Origin: an uncultured Clostridia bacterium | GTDB taxonomy: Bacteria; Bacillota; Clostridia; Lachnospirales; Lachnospiraceae | Direction: 5' to 3' | DNA: 5,243 nucleotides | NCBI GenBank assembly: GCA_947178045.1 | Contig: CAMWWR010000169.1 | Span: forward strand, 1 to 5,243 | In this document: positions 1 through 5,194 of the stretch, piece after piece | Layout: every line of letters starts with the position of its first letter | Numbering within the stretch: the stretch's first letter is position 1 | Made by a program: the position numbers and the translations under genes | The notes under the pieces: model-generated | Told to the model about the DNA's origin: nothing | What the model saw: only the letters and a program-made list of their open reading frames with translations | The model's database searches: none

Positions 1-2
1 GT

Positions 3-2402
3 GTTCTGGCGATCGTGGGCGCTCTCCTGATCGGAAATATCGGAATTTCCTCCATTTCCCGCAACGCCCGCAACGGACGGGTGGAATCTGCCGCAAACGA
101 AATCAGCGTTCTGCAGTCGCAAAATCAGGCAAACGAGGCTCTGTATCAATATTATGTGGATCAAAGCTATCTGGACAGCATTTTGAACAATCTCGACCGG
201 ATGCAGCGCGAGGTCTCCGAGCTCCAGTCCAGCGCCGATTCCTCCTATCAGGAATCCATCCGTTCCATTCTGGACGACGTGGCCAAAAGCACGGAAAACT
301 ACCGCAGTATCATCGACCTGCACAATTCGCGCGGCTTTGACGAGGGCACCGGGGCATATGCCCGCTACATGCAAACCAGCGGCGAGCTGACGGACAGCTT
401 CAAAAATCTGGTCAATCATAACGACTGGGTCGAGATCAAGTGGATAGATGCAAATTTTGAAACCGACGGACAGGACGTGACCGTTGACGGCAGCAGCTAC
501 CGCCGGGTAGTCTACGACCGTGAGCTTCCTGTTGTCGGCAAGCGCCTTAATTTGTCTCTTCGCGTCGGCGGAACCTTTACATACGACAAAGACTATTATA
601 TCACAAACATCTGTCTGTCCGGCGCGGGTGGAGAGCAGTTGGTTGACCTGACACAGGTCGAGAAACTGACAATGTCCGGCGACGGCCTGGTGGCCGCTGA
701 GATCACAACCTTCAACGGCGCTCCGGCAATCCGCGTGACCGGTAAATTCAATGCGGCAAACTCGACGTGGGAGGAAGTGGCCATACAGTTCCCGGTCGAT
801 CGTTACGATACTCAGAACTACCAGTCTCTGCGGTATGAAATTTATTTTGAGCCGACCACCGAAACCTCCGGTTATAAGTACGGCGGCGCGGTTACCGGCG
901 TATACGGCTTTGCCGGCAAGGTCGGCGAGCTGGACGATGCGGTCAGAAGCTACAGCAGGCTCGTTGTCGAGGGACGGGATATCAGCGCCAGTCTCGCCCG
1001 GGTAGAAGCGCTCTTAGCGGAGCTTGAGGAAAACATCCCGAAATATACCACCGACCCGGCGCTTGCAGAGCTCTCCCTGAGCAAGCTCGCCGCAAAGAAG
1101 GAAGCATTCTCCACGCTGAAAAACAGTGATCTGCGCATGGTGGAGCTGAAAACAGCCAATGCGCAGCTCTCCGCACAGCTCTCCTCTCTCTGCGACGATA
1201 TCAGCGCCCGCGCCTCCGCGCAGGTAGAGACGGTGAGAAAAAGCGCGACGACCTTCATCATCACCGTGCTGGTCGTAAGTGCCCTGGTGCTGCTGATCAT
1301 CACGCTGTTCATCAGTGCCAGCATCAACCGGAGCGTCAGCTCCTTCCGCACCTCCCTGGATCAGATCGCGCAGGGCCGGATCGCCGTCCGGGTCAATGAA
1401 AACCGCCGCGACGAGTTTGCGCAGTTCGGCAAATGCATCAACGGCTTTCTTGACAATCTGCAGGGAACCATCCAGAAATTGCAGAAGGTTTCCAGTGTAC
1501 TCATTGAATCCGGCAACACGCTGGAGGAGCGCGCCAATATGACGAAGGGAGCCGCCGACATAATCAGCGGAGCGTTGAGCGAAATTTCCAGAGGCGCCGG
1601 CTCACAGGCGGATGATATCGAAAATTCCTCCCAGCAGGTAAGCAATATGCGCGCCAATATCGACGAGATTATCGAGAGCGTCGACAAGCTGTCCGAGACC
1701 TCCGATAATATGAACGTCAAGGGGCAGGAGGCAACGGCCATCATGCTTGAGCTGAGTAAATCCAGCGATCTGACCACAGAAGCCTTCAGCAAGATTGCGG
1801 AGCAGATTCGAAAGACCAACGAATCTGTTTTGAAGATTCAGGAGGCCGTTAATCTGATTGCGTCGATCGCGGATCAGACCAATCTTCTGTCGCTGAATGC
1901 AAGTATCGAGGCTGCGCGTGCGGGCGATGCAGGCAGGGGCTTTGCCGTTGTAGCAGGAGAGATCCAGAAGCTTGCGGAGCAGACGAATTCCTCCGCCGGC
2001 ATCATCAATAACATTATCGCAGGTCTGTCTGCAGAATCCGAGCAGACGGTGCAGTCCATCAACGAGGTGACCGCCATCATCGGCGACCAGAAGGAAAAGC
2101 TGGACGAAACCAAGCTGCGTTTCCGCTCGGTAAGCGAGGATATCCGCACTACCGAATCCGAGATGCGGGCCGTACTTCGGCAGGCGGATACATGCAGCCA
2201 GGCGGGCCGACATGTCGGCGAGCTCATGACGAATCTCTCCGCCATTGCGGAGGAGAATGCTGCTTCCACCGAGCAGACCAACACCTCCATGAACGAGCTG
2301 AACAGCGCGACGGTTTCCCTGGCCGAGACCGCACAGGAGCTGAAAAAGCTGTCCGACGTACTGAATGCGGATCTGAACTATTTCGATCTGAAGGAGGTTT
2401 AA
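3..2402 (+). CDS. Methyl-accepting chemotaxis protein, 5' end cut by window
   Basis: Transmembrane chemoreceptor that would signal through CheW/CheA to the flagellar motor. The frame is open to the window edge and the first residues ([12 protein letters not shown]) are already membrane helix 1, so the true start lies upstream; the GTG at 15 is probably not the start. Numbering from that GTG: extracellular sensor about 20-412, membrane helix 2 about 414-435, HAMP about 436-488, then a long cytoplasmic coiled-coil signalling domain to 795. The hairpin tip is unmistakable at about 618-656 ([12 protein letters not shown], then [19 protein letters not shown]). A methylation-like stretch ([10 protein letters not shown]) sits at 746-755. 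Each arm is about 150 residues, suggesting a long receptor class such as 44H (inference). There is no C-terminal CheR-tethering pentapeptide. The sensor has helical flanks (about 20-130 and 300-410) around a beta-rich segment (about 137-295). The ligand is unknown. Confidence 0.97.
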   Translation, partial: VLAIVGALLIGNIGISSISRNARNGRVESAANEISVLQSQNQANEALYQYYVDQSYLDSILNNLDRMQREVSELQSSADSSYQESIRSILDDVAKSTENYRSIIDLHNSRGFDEGTGAYARYMQTSGELTDSFKNLVNHNDWVEIKWIDANFETDGQDVTVDGSSYRRVVYDRELPVVGKRLNLSLRVGGTFTYDKDYYITNICLSGAGGEQLVDLTQVEKLTMSGDGLVAAEITTFNGAPAIRVTGKFNAANSTWEEVAIQFPVDRYDTQNYQSLRYEIYFEPTTETSGYKYGGAVTGVYGFAGKVGELDDAVRSYSRLVVEGRDISASLARVEALLAELEENIPKYTTDPALAELSLSKLAAKKEAFSTLKNSDLRMVELKTANAQLSAQLSSLCDDISARASAQVETVRKSATTFIITVLVVSALVLLIITLFISASINRSVSSFRTSLDQIAQGRIAVRVNENRRDEFAQFGKCINGFLDNLQGTIQKLQKVSSVLIESGNTLEERANMTKGAADIISGALSEISRGAGSQADDIENSSQQVSNMRANIDEIIESVDKLSETSDNMNVKGQEATAIMLELSKSSDLTTEAFSKIAEQIRKTNESVLKIQEAVNLIASIADQTNLLSLNASIEAARAGDAGRGFAVVAGEIQKLAEQTNSSAGIINNIIAGLSAESEQTVQSINEVTAIIGDQKEKLDETKLRFRSVSEDIRTTESEMRAVLRQADTCSQAGRHVGELMTNLSAIAEENAASTEQTNTSMNELNSATVSLAETAQELKKLSDVLNADLNYFDLKEV

Positions 2403-2413
2403 AGAAACGTCAG

Positions 2414-2434
2414 GGACAATGGAAGGAATTGTCC
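2414..2434 (+). other. Small stem-loop just after the chemoreceptor stop
   Basis: Perfect 7-bp stem GGACAAT (2414-2420) with ATTGTCC (2428-2434) and a 7-base loop, GGAAGGA. It lacks a following T-run, so it is not a terminator by itself. The loop's GGAAGG could also pair with CCTTCC (2448-2453), the left arm of the next hairpin, so the two structures could compete. This is probably 3'-end mRNA structure; regulation is speculative. Confidence 0.5.
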
Positions 2435-2444
2435 GGAATTGAAG

Positions 2445-2500
2445 GGACCTTCCGGGACGGCCTGGAAAGACGGACGCCCGGAAGGTCCGGGATTTTCTTT
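2445..2500 (+). terminator. Intrinsic terminator of the chemoreceptor gene
   Basis: A perfect 12-bp GC-rich stem, GGACCTTCCGGG (2445-2456) with CCCGGAAGGTCC (2477-2488), encloses a 20-base loop and is followed by GGGATTTTCTTT. It lies 42 bases after the stop codon and just ahead of the next promoter, so it separates the chemoreceptor from the DHH gene. The T-run begins five bases after the stem, slightly further than ideal. Confidence 0.82.
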
Positions 2501-2528
2501 CAAAATCGCTGGAAAGTTGCAAAAAATA

Positions 2529-2537
2529 TGCTATAAT
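2529..2537 (+). promoter_or_regulatory. Extended -10 promoter of the DHH phosphoesterase gene
   Basis: TGC followed by a perfect TATAAT (2532-2537) forms an extended -10 element. The hexamer 17 bases upstream (CTGGAA, 2509-2514) is a poor -35, as expected for a TGn-type sigma-A promoter. Transcription would start near 2544. A translation start at the GTG at 2542 is therefore implausible, and the downstream TTG start is supported. Confidence 0.7.
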
Positions 2538-2570
2538 CAAGGTGGTTTCGTTTTTTGGAAATTACATATC

Positions 2571-2578
2571 AAAGGAGG
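2571..2578 (+). promoter_or_regulatory. Strong ribosome binding site fixing the TTG start at 2587
   Basis: AAAGGAGG is a near-perfect Shine-Dalgarno, 8 bases upstream of an in-frame TTG. No comparable site precedes the GTG at 2542. This decides the start of the DHH-family gene. Confidence 0.88.
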
Positions 2579-2586
2579 ATATATCG

Positions 2587-3507
2587 TTGAGATTAGTCAC
2601 ACGTTCGGATTTTGACGGTTTGGTTTGTGGCGCTCTGCTGCTGGAGGCGGGCATTATCGATCATTGGAAATTTGCCCATCCAAAGGATCTTCAGGATGGC
2701 CTGGTTGAGATTAATGAAAATGACTGTCTGGCAAATGTCCCGTACGTCGAAGGCTGCGGCCTATGGTTTGACCATCATTCCAGCGAGCACGAAAGACTGC
2801 AGCTGGCGGGCAAATACAAGGGGGAGAGCCGTATCACCCCATCCTGCGCAAGGATTATTTACGAATATTACGGCGGAGCGGAACGTTTTCCGCAGTTTAC
2901 CGAAATGATGGAGGCCGTGGACAAGGTCGATTCCGGAAATCTGACGATTGACGAGATCATGAATCCGACCGGCTGGATCCTGGTGGGCTTTCTGATGGAT
3001 CCGCGGACAGGGCTGGGGCGCTGGAGACAATTCTCCATCTCGAATTACCAGCTGATGGAAAAGCTTCTGGAGGGCTGCCGCGTTATGACCACCGACGAGA
3101 TTCTTGCTCTGCCGGACGTGCAGGAAAGAATCGCCGTGTACAACGAGCAGACCGCCAGGTTCAAGGAGATGGTAACTGCTCACACCCGCGTGGACGGAAA
3201 CGTTATCATCACTGATCTGCGCGGTGTCGACCCGATCTACACGGGCAACCGCTTCCTGATATACAGTATGTACCCGGAGCAGAATATTTCCGCCTGGATC
3301 GTCAGCGGGCGCGGCGGCGCAGGCTGCTCGGCTGCCGTAGGCTACAGCATTTTGAACCGCACCTGCAATATTGATGTCGGAAGCCTTATGCTCAAATACA
3401 ACGGCGGCGGCCACAGGAAGGTGGGCACCTGCCAGTTCACCGACGAGACAATGGAAACTGATCTTCCGAAAATGCTCGACGAGCTCTGCGCAATGGCAAA
3501 TAAATAA
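2587..3507 (+). CDS. DHH/DHHA1-family phosphoesterase (uncharacterised subgroup)
   Basis: A 306-residue protein of the DHH superfamily, which includes NrnA/GdpP-like nucleotidases, RecJ and exopolyphosphatases. These are Mn2+-dependent phosphodiesterases or phosphatases; the substrate here cannot be read from sequence. Visible motifs, numbered from the TTG start: motif I as RSDFDG (6-11) with the metal-binding Asp pair D8/D10; the signature DHH at 62-64; VDKVD (111-115) as the next Asp motif; and a C-terminal DHHA1 glycine motif, GGGHRKVGT (273-281). It lacks a signal peptide, membrane helices and CBS or DRTGG regulatory domains, so it is likely cytosolic. Motif I lacks the leading His seen in many RecJ/NrnA proteins, pointing to the subgroup often labelled exopolyphosphatase-related. 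The start is TTG at 2587 because of the strong ribosome binding site; a GTG at 2542 would add 15 residues but sits at the predicted transcription start. Probably monocistronic. Confidence 0.93.
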   Translation: MRLVTRSDFDGLVCGALLLEAGIIDHWKFAHPKDLQDGLVEINENDCLANVPYVEGCGLWFDHHSSEHERLQLAGKYKGESRITPSCARIIYEYYGGAERFPQFTEMMEAVDKVDSGNLTIDEIMNPTGWILVGFLMDPRTGLGRWRQFSISNYQLMEKLLEGCRVMTTDEILALPDVQERIAVYNEQTARFKEMVTAHTRVDGNVIITDLRGVDPIYTGNRFLIYSMYPEQNISAWIVSGRGGAGCSAAVGYSILNRTCNIDVGSLMLKYNGGGHRKVGTCQFTDETMETDLPKMLDELCAMANK

Positions 3508-3533
3508 GCCGTGATTCAACGGCAAAGATATAT

Positions 3534-3589
3534 GGACTGTCCCCCTGAGCTCCTGTCACATGGACAACAGTGGGACAGTCCTTTTATTT
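3534..3589 (+). terminator. Terminator/palindrome after the DHH gene
   Basis: A perfect 10-bp stem, GGACTGTCCC (3534-3543) with GGGACAGTCC (3572-3581), is followed directly by TTTTATTT. It sits 26 bases after the stop codon, the right place for an intrinsic terminator. The 28-base loop holds a smaller hairpin, TGTC (3554-3557) with GACA (3563-3566). The GGACTGTCCC/GGGACAGTCC palindrome resembles REP-type units scattered in clostridial genomes, so it may be a repeat doing the work of a terminator (inference). A 5-bp hairpin, GCCGT/ACGGC, directly follows the stop at 3508-3523. Confidence 0.75.
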
Positions 3590-3603
3590 AGTTTTGGTTC
3601 CGG

Positions 3604-3626
3604 GACGTCGGCTCTGCTTCGACGTC
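3604..3626. repeat. Inverted repeat (stem-loop) in the intergenic region
   Basis: GACGTCG (3604-3610) and CGACGTC (3620-3626) form a perfect 7-bp stem with a 9-base loop. It is the first of a run of stem-loops between the DHH gene terminator and the next promoter. No T-run follows. Function unknown. Confidence 0.5.
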
Positions 3627-3641
3627 TGTTTGCTTATTTCG

Positions 3642-3665
3642 GGAAACGCTGATTAAAGCGTTTCC
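3642..3665 (+). repeat. Repeat module A, copy 1 (stem-loop)
   Basis: GGAAACGCT (3642-3650) and AGCGTTTCC (3657-3665) form a perfect 9-bp stem around GATTAA. The left arm plus loop (3642-3657) recurs in inverted orientation at 4855-4870 with 15 of 16 bases identical. This makes it a dispersed repeat rather than a chance hairpin. Confidence 0.65.
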
Positions 3666-3670
3666 GGCAC

Positions 3671-3711
3671 CGGATTTGCGCCGCAAAGCGGCATATTCCC
3701 TGGCAAATCCG
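3671..3711 (+). repeat. Nested stem-loop overlapping repeat module B
   Basis: CGGATTTGC (3671-3679) pairs perfectly with GCAAATCCG (3703-3711). Inside is a second hairpin, GCCGC (3680-3684) AAA GCGGC (3688-3692). The right arm forms the beginning of repeat module B (3704-3730). Seen directly in the sequence; function unknown. Confidence 0.55.
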
Positions 3712-3730
3712 TAAGCCTCTGAAAGAGGCT
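3704..3730 (+). repeat. Repeat module B, copy 1 (direct repeat of 4794-4820)
   Basis: A 27-base segment identical to 4794-4820. It contains a hairpin, AGCCTCT (3714-3720) with AGAGGCT (3724-3730). The two copies bracket the XRE-phosphoribosyltransferase gene. The following bases (GTTCATCTG here, TTGCATCTC in copy 2) are also similar, so the homology fades rather than stopping sharply. Confidence 0.85.
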
Positions 3731-3817
3731 GTTCATCTGTTTTTGATATTCGTCTGCTGTTTTGACAATTGTCCGTTTTATCAACCCTACGTTTACAAAA
3801 ACTATATATCCCCGTTA

Positions 3818-3846
3818 TTGTTCCCGGACAAAATTCCCGCTATAAT
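3818..3846 (+). promoter_or_regulatory. Promoter of the XRE-phosphoribosyltransferase gene
   Basis: A perfect TATAAT (3841-3846) lies 17 bases from TTGTTC (3818-3823), which keeps the important TTG of a -35. Transcription would begin near 3853, giving a leader of about 150 bases before the ATG at 4007. The leader contains a 22-bp palindrome and a hairpin next to the ribosome binding site. Confidence 0.65.
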
Positions 3847-3910
3847 TCAAGTATCTGCAGAGGATCATTAAACGGAAGGCATGCCCGACAACCATCCAAA
3901 AAGAAGCAGA

Positions 3911-3932
3911 ATTGAAAATTAAAATTTTCAAT
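3911..3932. promoter_or_regulatory. AT-rich palindrome, candidate operator
   Basis: Perfect 10-bp inverted repeat, ATTGAAAATT (3911-3920) and AATTTTCAAT (3923-3932), with a two-base AA centre. It lies about 60-80 bases downstream of the predicted transcription start and 75 bases before the start codon. The size and symmetry suit a dimeric XRE-type DNA-binding protein, and the gene immediately downstream encodes one, so an autoregulatory operator is the natural guess (inference). No T-run follows, so it is not a terminator. Confidence 0.5.
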
Positions 3933-3939
3933 CACGAGA

Positions 3940-3991
3940 TTTGTGTCTGTGCGCTGCTTGGCACAAACCCGTTACGCGCAAAAAGCAGCGC
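3940..3991 (+). promoter_or_regulatory. Structured mRNA leader abutting the ribosome binding site
   Basis: GCGCTGCTT (3951-3959) pairs perfectly with AAGCAGCGC (3983-3991), ending right before the AGGAATGAGG ribosome-binding region. A competing stem pairs 3940-3947 with 3960-3967 (TTTGTGTC/GGCACAAA, one G-U), and TGCGC (3950-3954) can also pair with GCGCA (3976-3980). These are mutually exclusive or pseudoknotted folds, so a translational switch is possible but unproven. No known riboswitch class is recognised. Confidence 0.4.
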
Positions 3992-4006
3992 AGGAATGAG
4001 GAAAAC

Positions 4007-4786
4007 ATGATAAATTCCATCGGAAGCAATATCAGGCTGCTGCGTAAAGCAAAGGGTGTCACACAGGAGGAGTTGTCGGCCGCGCTGCACATTTCATGTC
4101 AGGCCGTCAGCAAATGGGAGAACGAGGCCTGCCAGCCGGATATCTCGCTGATTCCCTCCATTGCCGACTATTTCGGCGTCACAATCGACGAATTGTTCGG
4201 CTTCCGTCTGCAGGCCATGACGAATAAGGAGCGTTTTGTCCGCTTTATGGCGGATGCGGGAGTGCTGAAATTCGGTGATTTCACACTGAAGGCAGGCAAC
4301 CGCTCAGACTACTATATCGACAGCGAAAATTTCTGCACCAATGCACAGATTGCGAAGCTGGGGGAATTTTTTGCCGACTGTATCCGCGAAAATCACATCG
4401 AATTTGACTGTATTGCCGGCATGGCATACCACGGTATCTCGTTCGCCGCGGCAACAGCAATTTCTCTCTATCAGAAATACGGTGTCACCGTAAGCTTCTG
4501 CCACGACAGAAAGATGAGCGACAGCAGGGGACGCATGTTCTGCGGACATACGCCGGAGGCCGGAGAGCGCCTTGTCATCATCGATGATCTTGTCTCCAGC
4601 GGAAAAACACTGACAGAGCGCATCGACCGCCTGGTTGACGAAACAAAAGCAATCGTCGCCGCAGTCATCGTAATTGCCCAGCGGGAGGAGGGAGCCGCGC
4701 TTATCCGGGAAAGATACGGCACACGCGTTTTCTCTGTCATCAGTGACGAGGACATTCGCTATGCCGTAAAGAACGGAATCGTATAA
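4007..4786 (+). CDS. XRE helix-turn-helix fused to PyrE-like phosphoribosyltransferase; putative nucleotide-sensing regulator
   Basis: A 259-residue two-domain protein. Residues 5-64 are a Cro/C1-type helix-turn-helix (LLRKAKGVTQEELS, then QAVSKWENEACQPD and ADYFGVTIDELFG). Residues 72-259 match orotate phosphoribosyltransferase: VLKFGDFTLKAG with K95 (E. coli PyrE K26), RK at 168-169 (R99/K100), and the PRPP loop VIIDDLVSSGKT with D193/D194 (D124/D125). K73 of the AYKG motif is H142. The flexible loop after RK is two residues shorter and has no match to catalytic K103 and H105. Catalysis is therefore doubtful while PRPP binding is plausible, suggesting a ligand-responsive DNA-binding protein like PurR in logic (inference). 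The ATG at 4007 follows GAGG by 5 bases. An upstream in-frame TTG (3941) lacks a ribosome binding site. An internal ATG (4217) could give a lone PyrE domain but has only a weak site. No other pyrimidine gene is nearby. The alternative is an active but divergent PyrE. Confidence 0.92.
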   Translation: MINSIGSNIRLLRKAKGVTQEELSAALHISCQAVSKWENEACQPDISLIPSIADYFGVTIDELFGFRLQAMTNKERFVRFMADAGVLKFGDFTLKAGNRSDYYIDSENFCTNAQIAKLGEFFADCIRENHIEFDCIAGMAYHGISFAAATAISLYQKYGVTVSFCHDRKMSDSRGRMFCGHTPEAGERLVIIDDLVSSGKTLTERIDRLVDETKAIVAAVIVIAQREEGAALIRERYGTRVFSVISDEDIRYAVKNGIV

Positions 4787-4793
4787 GTGAAAC

Positions 4794-4820
4794 CAAATCC
4801 GTAAGCCTCTGAAAGAGGCT
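4794..4820 (+). repeat. Repeat module B, copy 2 (direct repeat of 3704-3730)
   Basis: 27 bases identical to 3704-3730, starting 7 bases after the stop codon of the XRE-phosphoribosyltransferase gene. The AGCCTCT arm (4804-4810) can pair with AGAGGCT at 4814-4820 or with a second AGAGGCT at 4833-4839, giving two alternative hairpins. Confidence 0.85.
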
Positions 4821-4837
4821 TTGCATCTCACCAGAGG

Positions 4838-4883
4838 CTTTAAGGAAGCGAGGATTTAATCAGCGCTTCCTTAAAGTTTCTTT
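4838..4883 (+). terminator. Terminator of the XRE-phosphoribosyltransferase gene, containing repeat module A copy 2
   Basis: A perfect 13-bp stem, CTTTAAGGAAGCG (4838-4850) with CGCTTCCTTAAAG (4864-4876), has a 13-base loop and is followed by TTTCTTT. The loop and right arm (4855-4870) are the inverted counterpart of module A at 3642-3657, with one mismatch in 16. A dispersed repeat thus seems to serve as the gene's terminator. Confidence 0.72.
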
Positions 4884-4907
4884 GAAGGAAAGTTCCTTTG
4901 AAGGAAA
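4880..4907. repeat. Short tandem repeat, 16-base period
   Basis: CTTTGAAGGAAA occurs at 4880-4891 and 4896-4907, separated by GTTC, giving 1.75 copies of a 16-base unit. The second copy lies in the perfect palindrome TTCCTT-TG-AAGGAA (4893-4906). In addition, AAAGTTTC (4873-4880) pairs with GAAACTTT (4925-4932). No function is evident. Confidence 0.7.
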
Positions 4908-4964
4908 CCGCAGATAATTCGTGGGAAACTTTCTGCAGACTTGGGTCAAAAAAGTTTTCTATGT

Positions 4965-5002
4965 ATAAAAACAGGACCGGAATATTTTTTTCCGGTCCTG
5001 TT
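4965..5002 (-). terminator. Intrinsic terminator of tRNA-Cys
   Basis: Read on the minus strand, a 13-bp perfect stem (AACAGGACCGGAA, 4970-4982 plus-strand coordinates, with its complement at 4990-5002) with a 7-base loop runs into TTTTTAT. It begins 2 bases after the tRNA-Cys discriminator. On the plus strand no T-run follows, so it works for the tRNA only. Confidence 0.9.
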
Positions 5003-5004
5003 AA

Positions 5005-5075
5005 AGGCGACTGGCGGATTTGAACCGCCGATCAGGGAGTTGCAGTCCCACGCCTTACCACTTGGCTAAGTCGCC
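5005..5075 (-). tRNA. tRNA-Cys (GCA)
   Basis: A complete 71-base cloverleaf on the minus strand. The acceptor is GGCGACT with AGTCGCC, the D-arm GCC/GGC, the anticodon loop CTGCAAC with anticodon GCA (plus-strand 5041-5043), and the T-arm GGCGG TTCAAAT CCGCC. The discriminator is U73 (complement of 5005), the known identity base for cysteinyl-tRNA synthetase. CCA is not encoded (TTA follows), so it must be added by nucleotidyltransferase. The outermost anticodon-stem pair is a U-U mismatch. Confidence 0.97.
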
Positions 5076-5091
5076 GTATCTGCTTTGCTTT

Positions 5092-5120
5092 ATTATATGC
5101 AATTTGGCGGCTTCCATGAC
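5092..5120 (-). promoter_or_regulatory. Promoter of tRNA-Cys
   Basis: On the minus strand a perfect TATAAT (plus-strand 5092-5097) lies 16 bases upstream of the tRNA 5' end, which puts transcription start near 5085. The -35 at 17-base spacing (GTCATG, 5115-5120) is weak. This suggests tRNA-Cys can be transcribed on its own, although read-through from tRNA-Asn is possible. Confidence 0.55.
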
Positions 5121-5194
5121 ACAACACCCGCCCAAATCGTTTAAAAACTTTTCATATAAGAAAAAGTCCGGTAAATTCCGGTGATACAAAAAAA

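Noticed and set aside
1602..2540. Long antisense open frame (about 312 codons) opposite the chemoreceptor signalling domain
   Set aside because: It mirrors the codon structure of an unmistakable chemoreceptor on the plus strand, has no recognisable domain, and would start inside the DHH promoter region.
2542..2586. GTG at 2542 as start of the DHH protein
   Set aside because: It lies at the predicted transcription start, five bases past TATAAT, with no ribosome binding site; the TTG at 2587 has AAAGGAGG at 8-base spacing.
2761..3525. Antisense open frame (about 254 codons) opposite the DHH gene
   Set aside because: It covers the conserved DHH and GGGH motifs read backwards and shows no protein family features; a shadow of the real gene.
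3604..3730. CRISPR array or integron attachment site suggested by serial stem-loops
   Set aside because: The stem-loops differ in sequence, are unevenly spaced, and have no repeated direct unit with spacers and no cas or integrase gene nearby.
3762..3767. Perfect TTGACA as a -35 box
   Set aside because: No TATAAT-like hexamer lies 16-18 bases downstream; it sits inside the palindrome GACAATTGTC (3764-3773) and is not paired with the -10 at 3841.
3881..3922. 13-codon leader peptide (MPDNHPKRSRIEN) upstream of the XRE fusion
   Set aside because: GGAAGG is only one base from the ATG, too close for efficient initiation, and the peptide has no run of regulatory codons.
3941..4006. TTG at 3941 as start of the XRE fusion, adding 22 residues
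   Set aside because: No ribosome binding site precedes it, the added residues resemble no domain, and the ATG at 4007 gives the usual start of an XRE domain.
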